Assembly: GCA_049509515.1 (NCBI GenBank)
Contig: JBEKZV010000008.1
Coordinates: forward strand, 1-64,000
DNA length: 64,000 bases
Direction of reading: 5' to 3'
Source: JBEKCP01 sp049509515
GTDB taxonomy: Bacteria > Planctomycetota > Planctomycetia > Pirellulales > Thermoguttaceae
Shown here in pieces: positions 35,002 through 43,087 of the stretch (position 1 is the stretch's first letter; the number at the start of each line of letters is the position of its first letter). The notes below the pieces were generated by a model, which saw only the letters and a program-made list of their open reading frames with translations, was not told where the DNA came from and made no database searches. The position numbers were made by a program, and so were the translations under genes.

Positions 35002-35903
35002 TAACGTTCTCCGCTGTCACACAGGAGGGTGACGATCCGCTTGCCGGCGCTCGTGGGCCGGGCGGCAACTTGCCGGGCGGCGTGGGCGTTCGCGCCGCTG
35101 GAGATGCCGACCAGCATACCCTCCGTCTTGGCCAGTTGCCGGGCCGCGGATATGGCCGCGTCGTTGCTGACCTGGAGCACCTCGTCCACGACGCCGGCGT
35201 CGTAGGTGCCAGGCACGAAGCCGGCGCCGAGACCTTCGATCAAGTGTGGCCCCGGACGACCGCCGGAGAGCACGGGAGAATCGGCGGGCTCCACGGCGAT
35301 GACCCGCACTTGGCGGTTCTGCTCCTTTAAATAGCGCCCTGCGCCGGAGATCGTGCCGCCGGTGCCCACGCCCGCCACCAGGCAATCGACCCTGCCGGCG
35401 GTGTCGCGCCAGATCTCGGGGCCGGTGGTGCAATAGTGGGTCGCCGCATTGGCCGGATTGTCGAACTGGTGCGGGATGTACGAGCCGGGGATCGCCTCCT
35501 GCAATTGCCGGGCGCGGCGCACCGCCCCCTCCATTCCCTCCCTGCCGGGAGTCAACACAAGCTCCGCGCCCAAGATGGTGAGGATCTTGCGCGGCTCGGC
35601 GGCCGTGGTGTCCGGCATGGTGAGAATCAGGCGATAGCCCTTGACCCGCGCCACCCACGCCAGGGCGATGCCCGTGTTGCCGGAAGTCGGCTCGATGATC
35701 GTGCCGCCGGGGCGGATCAGGCCGTCCTGCTCGGCCTGCTGGATCATGGCCAGGCCGATGCGGTCCTTGACGCTGGCCAGGGGATTGCGGGTTTCCAGTT
35801 TCGCGACCAGTTCGCCGGGTAGCCCTGGGGCGAAGCGGCCCAGCCGCACCAGAGGGGTGCCGCCGATCAACTCGCACAGGCTGTCGGCAATCTGCTCAGG
35901 CAT
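34980..35903 (-). CDS. cysK: Cysteine synthase (O-acetylserine sulfhydrylase)
   Basis: 307 residues, standard CysK length. PLP Lys46 in NPLASVKDRIG; PTSGNTGIALA (~75); GVGTGGTISGAGRYLK (~180), the phosphate-binding loop; the C-terminal SSGANAHAA and CDSGERYLSTGF. It makes cysteine from O-acetylserine and sulfide. The ATG at 35903 was chosen over 35930, which adds nine unrelated residues. It precedes the sulfite reductase gene on the same strand, so the reductase product (sulfide) is the CysK substrate. The 3' end is partly duplicated next to a palindromic element. Confidence 0.96.
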   Translation of the reverse strand: MPEQIADSLCELIGGTPLVRLGRFAPGLPGELVAKLETRNPLASVKDRIGLAMIQQAEQDGLIRPGGTIIEPTSGNTGIALAWVARVKGYRLILTMPDTTAAEPRKILTILGAELVLTPGREGMEGAVRRARQLQEAIPGSYIPHQFDNPANAATHYCTTGPEIWRDTAGRVDCLVAGVGTGGTISGAGRYLKEQNRQVRVIAVEPADSPVLSGGRPGPHLIEGLGAGFVPGTYDAGVVDEVLQVSNDAAISAARQLAKTEGMLVGISSGANAHAARQVAARPTSAGKRIVTLLCDSGERYLSTGFL

Positions 35904-36020
35904 GTTCGGACCCCAGTGTACTTGCGACAATCTTATGGGGTCCGGCCGTCCGCGTCAATCAAGGGCACAACCCTTGGCTCCCCGGCGGAATCTGCTACAC
36001 TGGCCTCCAGGGCGCGAGCA

Positions 36021-37466
36021 ATGGCGGAAGAAAGACCGAAACTGAGCGAAGACTGGCTGGCGGTGTGGATCGGGCTGGCAATCGTCGCCCTGTCGCTGGG
36101 CGTGCTGGCAGGCGTCGATCTGCTGGGCTGGAACGTGAAGACCAACGTCTGGCTGCAACCGTGCGACGCCCTGGCGCCGGCGTCCCAGGCGTACGCCGGG
36201 TTCCCCTGCGGCCTGGCCCTGCTGGCGACCTACCTCTTCCTGCTGGCCGTAACGACCGTCGGCGCGGCGGCCTTGCGGCTGCGGATCGGGGAGTTCGTCC
36301 GCGGGTTCACCGCCATCTTCTGGATCAGCTATGCCTGCTGGATCCTGGGCAGCTATGCCTACGTCGCGGCGACGCCGGACAAGCTCAAGGGTTTGAAGAT
36401 TCCCTGGTGCTTGAATCTCACGCCCGAGGCGGGCTTCATCATCGCCCTGGTTGCGGGGCTGATCGTGGGGAATTTCTTCCCGCGGTTCGCCCGTTGGATT
36501 CACGCCGCGATCCGGCCCGAATGGTACATCAAGACCGGCATCGTCATCCTTGGCGGGGCCTTGGGCGTGGCCGCCGCGGAAAAACTGGGCCTGGCCCGGG
36601 CCGTGATGTTCCGCGGGCTGTGCGCCATCGTCGAGGCGTACTTGATCTACTGGGCCGTCGTGTACTACGTTGCCCGCCGGTTCTTCAAGTTTCCCCGCGA
36701 GTGGGCGGTGCCGCTGGCCTCGGGCATCTCGATCTGCGGGGTCTCGGCGGCCATCGCCACCGGGGCGGCGATCAAGGCCCGGCCCGTGGTGCCGATCATG
36801 GTCTCCTCGCTGGTCGTGGTGTTTGCCGTCGTCGAGTTGCTGATCCTGCCCTTTGCCGCGCAGCATTTCCTGTGGCAGGAACCGATGGTCGCCGGCGCGT
36901 GGATGGGGCTGGCCGTGAAGACCGACGGCGCAGCGGTCGCCAGCGGCGCCATCGCCGATTCGCTGATCTGCGCCAAGGCCCTGGCCGGCCAGGGCATCCA
37001 GTACGAGCCGGGCTGGATCATGGGCGCCGCGGCCACCGTCAAGGTGTTCATCGACGTGTTCATCGGCGTGTGGGCCTTCATCCTCGCCGCCATCTGGTGT
37101 ACCAAGATCGAAGGCAAGCCGGGCCAACGGGCGCCCGTGAGCCAGATTTGGCAGCGCTTCCCCAAGTTCGTCCTCGGCTACATGCTCGCCTTCCTGGCGA
37201 TCCTGCTGCTCGCCTGGCGGTTGCCGGACCTGACGGCAAAGACCAAGGCCGCCATGGACCAGGCCAACGTGTTCCGCAGCATCTTCTTCGTGATGACCTT
37301 CTTCTCCATCGGCGTGGTGTCGAACTTCAAGAAGCTGTGGGAGGAGGGCATCGGCAAACTGGCGGCCGTGTACGTGGTGTGCTTGTTCGGGTTCATCATC
37401 TGGTTCGGGCTGCTGATTTCCTGGATCTTCTTTCACGGCGTGAAACCGCCGCTCGTGGGAGGCTGA
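36021..37466 (+). CDS. YeiH-family putative sulfate/sulfite exporter
   Basis: 481 residues with about 12-13 membrane segments. Family hallmarks: PEWYIKTGIVILGGALGVAA (~172), ISICGVSAAIATGAAIKA (~235), and AGAWMGLAVKTDGAAVASGA (~293). Known YeiH proteins are ~350 residues; the extra length is mainly an N-terminal region (1-130) with three additional hydrophobic segments. Direction of transport and substrate (sulfate, sulfite or related) are not proven for the family. The ATG at 36021 follows the body of the hydrophobic protein start. Divergent from cysK; followed 1 bp later by a small membrane protein gene. Confidence 0.85.
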   Translation: MAEERPKLSEDWLAVWIGLAIVALSLGVLAGVDLLGWNVKTNVWLQPCDALAPASQAYAGFPCGLALLATYLFLLAVTTVGAAALRLRIGEFVRGFTAIFWISYACWILGSYAYVAATPDKLKGLKIPWCLNLTPEAGFIIALVAGLIVGNFFPRFARWIHAAIRPEWYIKTGIVILGGALGVAAAEKLGLARAVMFRGLCAIVEAYLIYWAVVYYVARRFFKFPREWAVPLASGISICGVSAAIATGAAIKARPVVPIMVSSLVVVFAVVELLILPFAAQHFLWQEPMVAGAWMGLAVKTDGAAVASGAIADSLICAKALAGQGIQYEPGWIMGAAATVKVFIDVFIGVWAFILAAIWCTKIEGKPGQRAPVSQIWQRFPKFVLGYMLAFLAILLLAWRLPDLTAKTKAAMDQANVFRSIFFVMTFFSIGVVSNFKKLWEEGIGKLAAVYVVCLFGFIIWFGLLISWIFFHGVKPPLVGG

Positions 37467-37467
37467 C

Positions 37468-37632
37468 ATGCCGCACCCGCCGGACCAACCCAAGATTGCC
37501 GACGAGCTGCACAAGCTGGAGTACGAGCCGCTGCTCCCCGTCGAAAAGCGGCTCATCGCCTGGAGCATCGGGCTGGGGGCCGTGTTGCTCGGCGTCCTGG
37601 TGTGGCTCAGTTACACGTTCTTTCCGGGATAA
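37468..37632 (+). CDS. Small single-pass membrane protein, companion of the exporter
   Basis: 54 residues: a charged N-terminus (DELHKLEYEPLLPVEKRLI) and one transmembrane helix (IGLGAVLLGVLVWLSYTFF). Its ATG is 1 bp after the exporter stop codon, so it should be translationally coupled. No family recognised. The tight coupling suggests a regulatory or assembly subunit of the transporter (inference). I found it by reading the gap after the exporter. Confidence 0.65.
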   Translation: MPHPPDQPKIADELHKLEYEPLLPVEKRLIAWSIGLGAVLLGVLVWLSYTFFPG

Positions 37633-37668
37633 ACAGACTCGCGTGATTCCGGGAATTCCGCCGTGTGC

Positions 37669-37689
37669 CACTGCTTCGCAGAAGCAGTG
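37669..37689. repeat. CACTGCTT-CGCAG-AAGCAGTG hairpin
   Basis: Perfect 8-bp stem in the gap between convergent genes. Downstream (37717-37744) is a GGGCACC...CATGGTCG hairpin module. No T-run. Nothing else in 37633-37776. Confidence 0.7.
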
Positions 37690-37776
37690 CGTCCCGCGGG
37701 TCTGGCACTGCTTGTCCCCGGGCACCGTGCGCAGCATGGTCGTGGCACACGGAAACCCTCCCAGAATCGTGCAAGG

Positions 37777-39171
37777 TCACTTGGTGCCCCGGCGAGAGCG
37801 GAACCCGGCCGCAGCGCAGACGAGCGACGGCGCCCAACTTTCGGCCCCCAGCGCGTGCAGGTGCGTGTAACACGCCAGCACGTTGCCGCGGCACAGGCCG
37901 TCCCACTGGCCGTCGAAGGCGTATCCGCGGCGGACCCGGAACGCGAACACGAGGTCTTTCCGGTCCGAGGGTTGCATGTAGGTGTAGTGGAACTCGTGCC
38001 CGCGGAGCGTGGCCCCCACGGGGAAGAAGGGATTCTGCTCGACCGTTTCCAGGATGGTGTAGCCGTGTCCCAGCCGTTTTGTGCCGAAGGCGAAGACCAC
38101 GGGCAGGACGGCCGCCATGGGGTAATGCCTTTCCTCGACCACGAGGCTCTCCCCCAGGAAGACCGCCCCGCCGCACTCGGCGTAAACCGGCAGCCCTTGC
38201 TCGACCGCCCGCCGCAGCGAGCGGAGGAAGGGCTGGTTCTCGGCCACGGCCAGGCCGGCCGTCTCCGGAAAACCGCCGCCGATGTATAGGGCATCCACCT
38301 CGGGCAGTTGCCGATCGCCCAGCGGCGAGACCTCCACCAACTGCGCGCCTTCCCGCACCAGGGCTTCCAGGTTCTCGGGATAATAGAACTGGAAGGCCGC
38401 GTCGCGAAACACGCCGATCCGCACCGCGGCCGGCTTGGGGCCTTCCTCGGCGGCAGGCCCTTCGCCGGGCGCCGCCAGCGGCGGGGCCTGCCGGGCGATC
38501 CGCTCCAGGGCATCCAGGTCGATGTAGCGCAGCGCAGCCCCGGCGGCCTGCTGGATCGCGCGGGGAACCTGATCGTGCTCCTGGGGAGGCACCAGCCCCA
38601 AATGCCGCTCCGGGAAAAGCTGCTCGCCCAGCCGGGGAACGGCCCCCAGCACGGGCAGACCGCACACCTCGGCCACGGCCTGGCGAACCACCGACTCGTG
38701 CCGCGGCCCGGCAACCTGGTTCAAAATCACTCCGCCCAACGGCACCTGCGGATCGAGCCGCTGGCAGCCCAGCACCACCGCCGCCACGGTACGGATCGAC
38801 TTGGTGCAGTCCACGGCCAGAATCACCGGGCAGTCCAGCAGTTTCGCCAGCTCGGCCGTGCTGCACGTGCCCTGGGCGTCCAGGCCGTCGAACAGGCCGC
38901 GGTTGCCCTCGATGACGGCCACGTCGGCCCCGCGGGCCGAGGCGGCAAAGCTCCGCACGATGGTCTCGGGCGACATGAGAAACAGGTCGAGGTTCCGGCA
39001 AGCGGCGCCGGCAGCCACCGAGAGCCAGGCGGCATCGATGTAATCCGGGCCTTTCTTATAGGCGGCCACGCGCTGCCCGCGCTGGGTCCAGGCGGCTGCG
39101 ATTCCCAGGGCGATCAGCGTCTTGCCGCTGCTTCCCCGCAGGCCGGCCACAAGAATCCGCGGGATGTTCAT
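37777..39171 (-). CDS. CbiA/CobB-family glutamine amidotransferase (cobyrinate a,c-diamide synthase or DsrN-like siroheme amidase)
   Basis: 464 residues, full CbiA length. The N-terminal ATPase-like domain has GLRGSSGKTLIALGI (~10) and YKKGPDYIDAAWLSVAAG (~39), then IEGNRGLFDG (~88). The C-terminal class I glutaminase has YIGGGFPE (~293) and nucleophile-containing YAECGGAVFLGE (~327), plus GHEFHYTYM (~385). Known members amidate cobyrinate; the paralogue DsrN amidates siroheme in dissimilatory sulfite-reducing or sulfur-oxidising bacteria. The ATG overlaps the stop of the ATP sulfurylase gene (ATGA), and no other cobalamin gene is present, which favours a siroheme role. That assignment is inference. 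Confidence 0.85.
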   Translation of the reverse strand: MNIPRILVAGLRGSSGKTLIALGIAAAWTQRGQRVAAYKKGPDYIDAAWLSVAAGAACRNLDLFLMSPETIVRSFAASARGADVAVIEGNRGLFDGLDAQGTCSTAELAKLLDCPVILAVDCTKSIRTVAAVVLGCQRLDPQVPLGGVILNQVAGPRHESVVRQAVAEVCGLPVLGAVPRLGEQLFPERHLGLVPPQEHDQVPRAIQQAAGAALRYIDLDALERIARQAPPLAAPGEGPAAEEGPKPAAVRIGVFRDAAFQFYYPENLEALVREGAQLVEVSPLGDRQLPEVDALYIGGGFPETAGLAVAENQPFLRSLRRAVEQGLPVYAECGGAVFLGESLVVEERHYPMAAVLPVVFAFGTKRLGHGYTILETVEQNPFFPVGATLRGHEFHYTYMQPSDRKDLVFAFRVRRGYAFDGQWDGLCRGNVLACYTHLHALGAESWAPSLVCAAAGFRSRRGTK

Positions 39172-40364
39172 TCTTTGGGCAGCGACTGGTAGTAGGCCAT
39201 CAGGATGCGGGCCACTTCGGGCCGCGCGAACTCGGCAGGCAGGTCCTCGCCGCGGGAGAGCATCTCGCGGACCTTCGTGCCGGAGAGCAGCACGAAGTCC
39301 TCCTTCTTATGTCCCGGCGGGGCCTCGCACATCATGATCACGTCGCCTACCGCCTTGGAGAACGCGGTGTGGTCGGCCTCGAAGATCTTGATCTCAAGCG
39401 CGCCCGGCGGGACCTCCTTGCGGAAAATCTCCTGGGCGTCGAACGGCCCGTAGTAGTTGCCCACCCCGGCGTGGTCGCGGCCCACGATCAGGTGCGTGGC
39501 CCCCATGTTCTGCCGGAAAATGGCGTGCAGCACCGCCTCCCGCGGACCGGCATAGAGCATGTCGAAGCCGTAGCCGGTGATCTCCGCGGTGTTCGGCGGG
39601 AAATACAACTCGACCATCTTGCGGATGCTGGCGTCGCGGACGTCCGCCGGGATGTCCCCCTTCTTCAGCTTGCCCAGCAGCATGTGGATCACCGCGCCGT
39701 CGGCGTGTACCCGCTGCATGGCGATCCGCACCAGCGCCTCGTGGGCGCGGTGCATCGGGTTCCGCGTCTGGAAGGCGACGACCGTGTTCCAGCCGTGCTC
39801 GCGGATCATCTCGCGAATCTCGACCGCCGTGCGGAAAGTTTCCGGAAACTCAGCGGGGAAGTAGGAGTAGTTGAGCACCTGGACCGGCCCGGCCACGAAG
39901 AACTTGCCGGCGGAAAGGAACTCCTTGACCCCCGGGTGCGCCACGTCGGTGGTGCGGTAGACCTTGTCGGCCATGAGCTTCATCTGCTCCTGGCTCGCCT
40001 CGTCGATCGACGCCACGTCCTGGACGGCCAGCACCGGGTTGCCGGCGACGTTGGGGTCGAGCAGGGCGATCCGCTTGGCGGCGCGGAGCGCGGAGACGTC
40101 GGCGGCGACGTTGACGATCGGCACCGGCCAGAACAGGCCGCCGCCGGTCTTCATGTCCTTGGCCACGCCGAGCGCGTCCTGGAGGCTCATGTACCCCGTC
40201 AACGGATTGAAATACCCGCTGGCCAGCATCACCGCGTTGGCGGCCGCTTGCGAGCACACCAGCAGCTTCGGCAGCCGCGCGGCTTCCTTGACGAGCGCGG
40301 CGCGTGTCGCCTCATCCGCTACGTAGAGGGGGTTCAACGTGTCCGAACCGTGCGGCTTGATCAT
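39168..40364 (-). CDS. sat: ATP sulfurylase (sulfate adenylyltransferase)
   Basis: 398 residues, the single-chain Sat type without a kinase domain. Catalytic motifs: QTRNPMHRAHE (QxRNP and HxxH, ~193-203), LLGKLKKGD, GRDHAGVGNYYG (~288) and LSGTKVREMLSRGEDLP (~360). Converts sulfate + ATP to adenosine phosphosulfate (or the reverse). GGAG ribosome site 8 nt before the ATG at 40364. Its stop overlaps the start of the CbiA-like gene by 4 bp. No APS reductase or CysND gene is in the window. Confidence 0.95.
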   Translation of the reverse strand: MIKPHGSDTLNPLYVADEATRAALVKEAARLPKLLVCSQAAANAVMLASGYFNPLTGYMSLQDALGVAKDMKTGGGLFWPVPIVNVAADVSALRAAKRIALLDPNVAGNPVLAVQDVASIDEASQEQMKLMADKVYRTTDVAHPGVKEFLSAGKFFVAGPVQVLNYSYFPAEFPETFRTAVEIREMIREHGWNTVVAFQTRNPMHRAHEALVRIAMQRVHADGAVIHMLLGKLKKGDIPADVRDASIRKMVELYFPPNTAEITGYGFDMLYAGPREAVLHAIFRQNMGATHLIVGRDHAGVGNYYGPFDAQEIFRKEVPPGALEIKIFEADHTAFSKAVGDVIMMCEAPPGHKKEDFVLLSGTKVREMLSRGEDLPAEFARPEVARILMAYYQSLPKE

Positions 40365-40463
40365 GAAACTCTCCTTTTTCAGCTCGAGGCGGCCCCAAAG
40401 GACTACACAATACCACAACGGCTCGACAACCCCAAGCCGGTTCCCCATCCGGTTGGCGTTGCC

Positions 40464-40491
40464 TTGACAGGCGGCGGCCATCGAGTAGATT
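40464..40491 (+). promoter_or_regulatory. Putative promoter for moeA operon
   Basis: TTGACA (40464-40469), 16-bp spacer, TAGATT (40486-40491), 26 bp before the moeA ATG, in the gap divergent from sat. Confidence 0.5.
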
Positions 40492-40516
40492 GAACAAGGG
40501 AACCAAGGATCGGCGG

Positions 40517-41728
40517 ATGATCGCTTCTCGGCCGGCTACGCTTTTGAATGACGCCTTGGACGTTGTGGACCGGGCAATTCCGCAAGGCACGCTCTCGCGC
40601 CGCAAACTCCCGCTCCGCGAGGCGGCCGGCGAAACCCTCGCGGCCGACCAGCTTTCCCGCTTGGAGCTGCCCCCCTTCGATAAAGCGGCCATGGACGGCT
40701 ATGCCGTCTTGGAGGGGGACCGCCGCGACCGGTACCAGGTCCTGGAAACGGTCGCCGCGGGAAGCACCCCGGCGGCATCGCTGCGGCCGGGCACGGCGGT
40801 GAAGGTCATGACCGGGACCCCCGTGCCCGCCGGCGCCGGCCAGGTGATACCCATCGAGCACGTCCGCAGCCAGGCCGGCGGCATTGAAGTGACCCGCCCC
40901 ACCGACCGCCGCAACATCTGTCCGCAGGGAGAGGACGTGCGGGCGGGTGACGTTGTTCTCCGGGCCGGCGCGCGGCTCGGTCCGCTGGCCATCGCCAATC
41001 TGATCAGTTGCGGAATCACCGAGGTCGAGGTGTTCCGCCCGCTCCGCCTGGCCGTGTTCTCCACGGGCGATGAGATCGTCGATGATCCGCGGCAGCTCGG
41101 TCCGGGCAAGATCATGAACACGAACGGACCGATGCTGGCCTTGCTGGGGCGGCGGTTCTCGATGGACGTGGTGACCGAGACGTCGCTCCCGGACGACCGC
41201 CAGGCCACCGCCGCGGCGGTCGCGGCGGCCACCGGGCGGGCCGACCTGGTGGTGCTCTCCGGCGGAGTGTCGGTGGGCGACCGCGATTTCGTGGGCCAGG
41301 CCCTGGCCGACGCCGCTTTCCAGGTGCATTTCACCTCCGTGGCCGTCAAGCCGGGCCGGCCCCTGACCTTTGCCACGCGGCCCGGGACCGCCGTGTTCGG
41401 CCTGCCGGGAAATCCCGTTTCGGTCTACGTCATGTTCCACGTGTTCGTCCGCCGTGCCGCGGCCCGGTTTTGCGGCAGCCCGTGGCCCGCGGGGGAGATC
41501 CCGCTCCGCCTGGGCTGCGACTTTCGCCGCCGCCAGGCGGATCGCGTGGAATACGTGCCGTGCCGGATCGGCGACGACGCGGCGGTGGCCCCCTTGGAGT
41601 TTCACGGCTCGGCGCACCTGGCGGCCCTCCTGGCGGCCGACGGTCTGCTGGTGGTTCCCGCGGGGATTTCGCTCCTGCCCGCCGGGCAGCTCGTCCGCTT
41701 CGTCCCTTTCACGGAGGGTTGGCGATGA
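40517..41728 (+). CDS. moeA: Molybdopterin molybdenumtransferase
   Basis: 403 residues. MoeA domain order is clear: FDKAAMDGYAV (~55), VMTGTPVPAGAGQVIPIEHV (~97), the MoCF-binding domain with FSTGDEI (~182), LSGGVSVGDRDFV (~250), and VKPGRPLTFA...GLPGNPVSVYVMF (~288). Catalyses molybdate insertion into adenylylated molybdopterin. Chosen ATG at 40517 with AAGGA upstream. First gene of a four-gene Moco operon; its stop overlaps moaA by 4 bp. Confidence 0.95.
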   Translation: MIASRPATLLNDALDVVDRAIPQGTLSRRKLPLREAAGETLAADQLSRLELPPFDKAAMDGYAVLEGDRRDRYQVLETVAAGSTPAASLRPGTAVKVMTGTPVPAGAGQVIPIEHVRSQAGGIEVTRPTDRRNICPQGEDVRAGDVVLRAGARLGPLAIANLISCGITEVEVFRPLRLAVFSTGDEIVDDPRQLGPGKIMNTNGPMLALLGRRFSMDVVTETSLPDDRQATAAAVAAATGRADLVVLSGGVSVGDRDFVGQALADAAFQVHFTSVAVKPGRPLTFATRPGTAVFGLPGNPVSVYVMFHVFVRRAAARFCGSPWPAGEIPLRLGCDFRRRQADRVEYVPCRIGDDAAVAPLEFHGSAHLAALLAADGLLVVPAGISLLPAGQLVRFVPFTEGWR

Positions 41729-42525
41729 TCGACCGCTGCGGACGACTGATCGACTACCTGCGGATCTCGGTCACGGACCGCTGCAACCTGCGTTGCCGCT
41801 ACTGCATGCCTCCCGAGGGCGTGCCGCCGCTGCCGCCCGGCGAAATCCTGAGCTTCGAGGAGATTGTCGAGGTGGCCCGCGCCGCCACCGCCCTGGGCGT
41901 GACCAAGATCCGCCTGACGGGCGGCGAGCCGCTGGTGCGGCGGGGGATCGAAACGCTCGTGGGCATGCTGGCCGCCGTCCCGGGACTCAGGGACCTGGCG
42001 ATGACCACCAACGGCACCCTGCTGGCCCCGCGCGCCGCCGGGCTGGCCGCCGCCGGCCTGCGGCGGGTCAACGTGAGTCTCGACACCCTCGATCCGCGGC
42101 GCTACGCGGACATCACCCGCGGCGGCGACGTCCGCAAGGTTCTCTCCGGGATCGACGCCGCGCGGCGGGCCGGGCTGAATCCCGTCAAGCTCAACTGCGT
42201 CGTCGGGGCGGAGGGGGCGGACTCCGCTGCCCGCGACGTGGCGGAGTTCGCCGCGCGCGAAGGCCTGGCGGTCCGCTTCATCCGGCAGATGGACCTGCCC
42301 AAGGGCTGCTTCGCAATCGTCCAGGGGGGCAGCGGCGGCGACTGTGCCCGCTGCAACCGCTTGCGCCTGACGAGCGACGGCCAGGTCCGCCCGTGCCTGT
42401 TCGCCGATTTGAGTTTCAGCGTCCGCCGGCTCGGCGCCGCCGCGGCGTTGACGCAGGCCGTGGCGGAAAAACCCCTGTCCGGCTCCGCTTGCTGCGACCG
42501 GCCGATGCACTTGATCGGCGGCTGA
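41725..42525 (+). CDS. moaA: GTP 3',8-cyclase, compact form
   Basis: 266 residues versus about 330 usual. The radical SAM cluster is CNLRCRYC (Cys20/24/27), with LRISVTDRC before it and GGEPLVRRG (~73). The second cluster motif CARCNRLRL...PCLF is intact, and the C-terminal GG needed for activity is present (LIGG-stop). The shortening is a ~50-residue gap between RFIRQMDL and CARC, a region of the C-terminal GTP-binding half. All visible catalytic residues remain, so it is probably functional. Overlaps moeA by 4 bp. Confidence 0.9.
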   Translation: MIDRCGRLIDYLRISVTDRCNLRCRYCMPPEGVPPLPPGEILSFEEIVEVARAATALGVTKIRLTGGEPLVRRGIETLVGMLAAVPGLRDLAMTTNGTLLAPRAAGLAAAGLRRVNVSLDTLDPRRYADITRGGDVRKVLSGIDAARRAGLNPVKLNCVVGAEGADSAARDVAEFAAREGLAVRFIRQMDLPKGCFAIVQGGSGGDCARCNRLRLTSDGQVRPCLFADLSFSVRRLGAAAALTQAVAEKPLSGSACCDRPMHLIGG

Positions 42526-42536
42526 GGACCCCTGCC

Positions 42537-42998
42537 ATGAACGAGCTATCGCACGTCGACCCACAAGGCCGGGCGCGGATGGTCGATGTCTCGGCCAAGA
42601 CGCCGCAGCCCCGCCGCGCCCGGGCCGCCGGAACGATCCAACTGGCCGCCGCCACCCGCGACCTGCTCCGCACGAATCAAATCGCCAAAGGCGACGTGCT
42701 CGCGGTGGCCCAGATCGCGGGAATCCAGGCGGCCAAGCGGACCGCCGAGCTGATTCCGCTCTGCCACCCGCTGCTGCTCGACCGGATCGACGTGTCGCTC
42801 AGCCTCGGCGACGAGGGAGTCTCGGCCACCAGCGAGGTCGCCTGCGTCGGCCGCACGGGAGTCGAAATGGAGGCCCTGACGGCGGTCAGCGTGGCCCTGC
42901 TGACCGTCTACGACATGTGCAAGGCGGTGGACCGCAACATGCGGATCGGAGACATCGTGCTGCTGGAGAAAGTCAAGGGCGATGCCGCACGATCTTGA
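42537..42998 (+). CDS. moaC: Cyclic pyranopterin monophosphate synthase
   Basis: 153 residues. MVDVSAKTPQPRRARAAG at the start, then AAKRTAELIPLCHPL (~68, His), VGRTGVEMEALTAVSVALLTVYDMCKAVD (~105) with the catalytic Lys/Asp. Works directly after MoaA. Its final codons (GDAARS-stop) lie in a 24-bp segment that is duplicated downstream at the start of the next gene. Confidence 0.96.
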   Translation: MNELSHVDPQGRARMVDVSAKTPQPRRARAAGTIQLAAATRDLLRTNQIAKGDVLAVAQIAGIQAAKRTAELIPLCHPLLLDRIDVSLSLGDEGVSATSEVACVGRTGVEMEALTAVSVALLTVYDMCKAVDRNMRIGDIVLLEKVKGDAARS

Positions 42999-43087
42999 AG
43001 TTGTCCGCGGAACTCCCCTCTCCCTCCGGGAGAGGGGCAGGGGGTGAGGGCGGTGGAGTCACCGGCGATGCCGCAGGATCTTGAAGT
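42978..43087. repeat. Family-C palindrome flanked by 24-bp direct repeats
   Basis: GGCGATGCCGCASGATCTTG... occurs at 42978-43001 and 43064-43087, 23 of 24 identical. Between them (about 43011-43050) is CTCCCCTCTCC-CTCC-GGGAGAGGGG with GGGGGTGAGGG. The left repeat is the moaC end, the right repeat the MOSC gene start. Before insertion the two genes would have overlapped. Confidence 0.88.

Noticed and set aside
37663..38915. Plus-strand open frames across the CbiA-like gene
   Set aside because: Arg/Pro/Ala-rich antisense frames; the minus-strand gene has full CbiA motifs.
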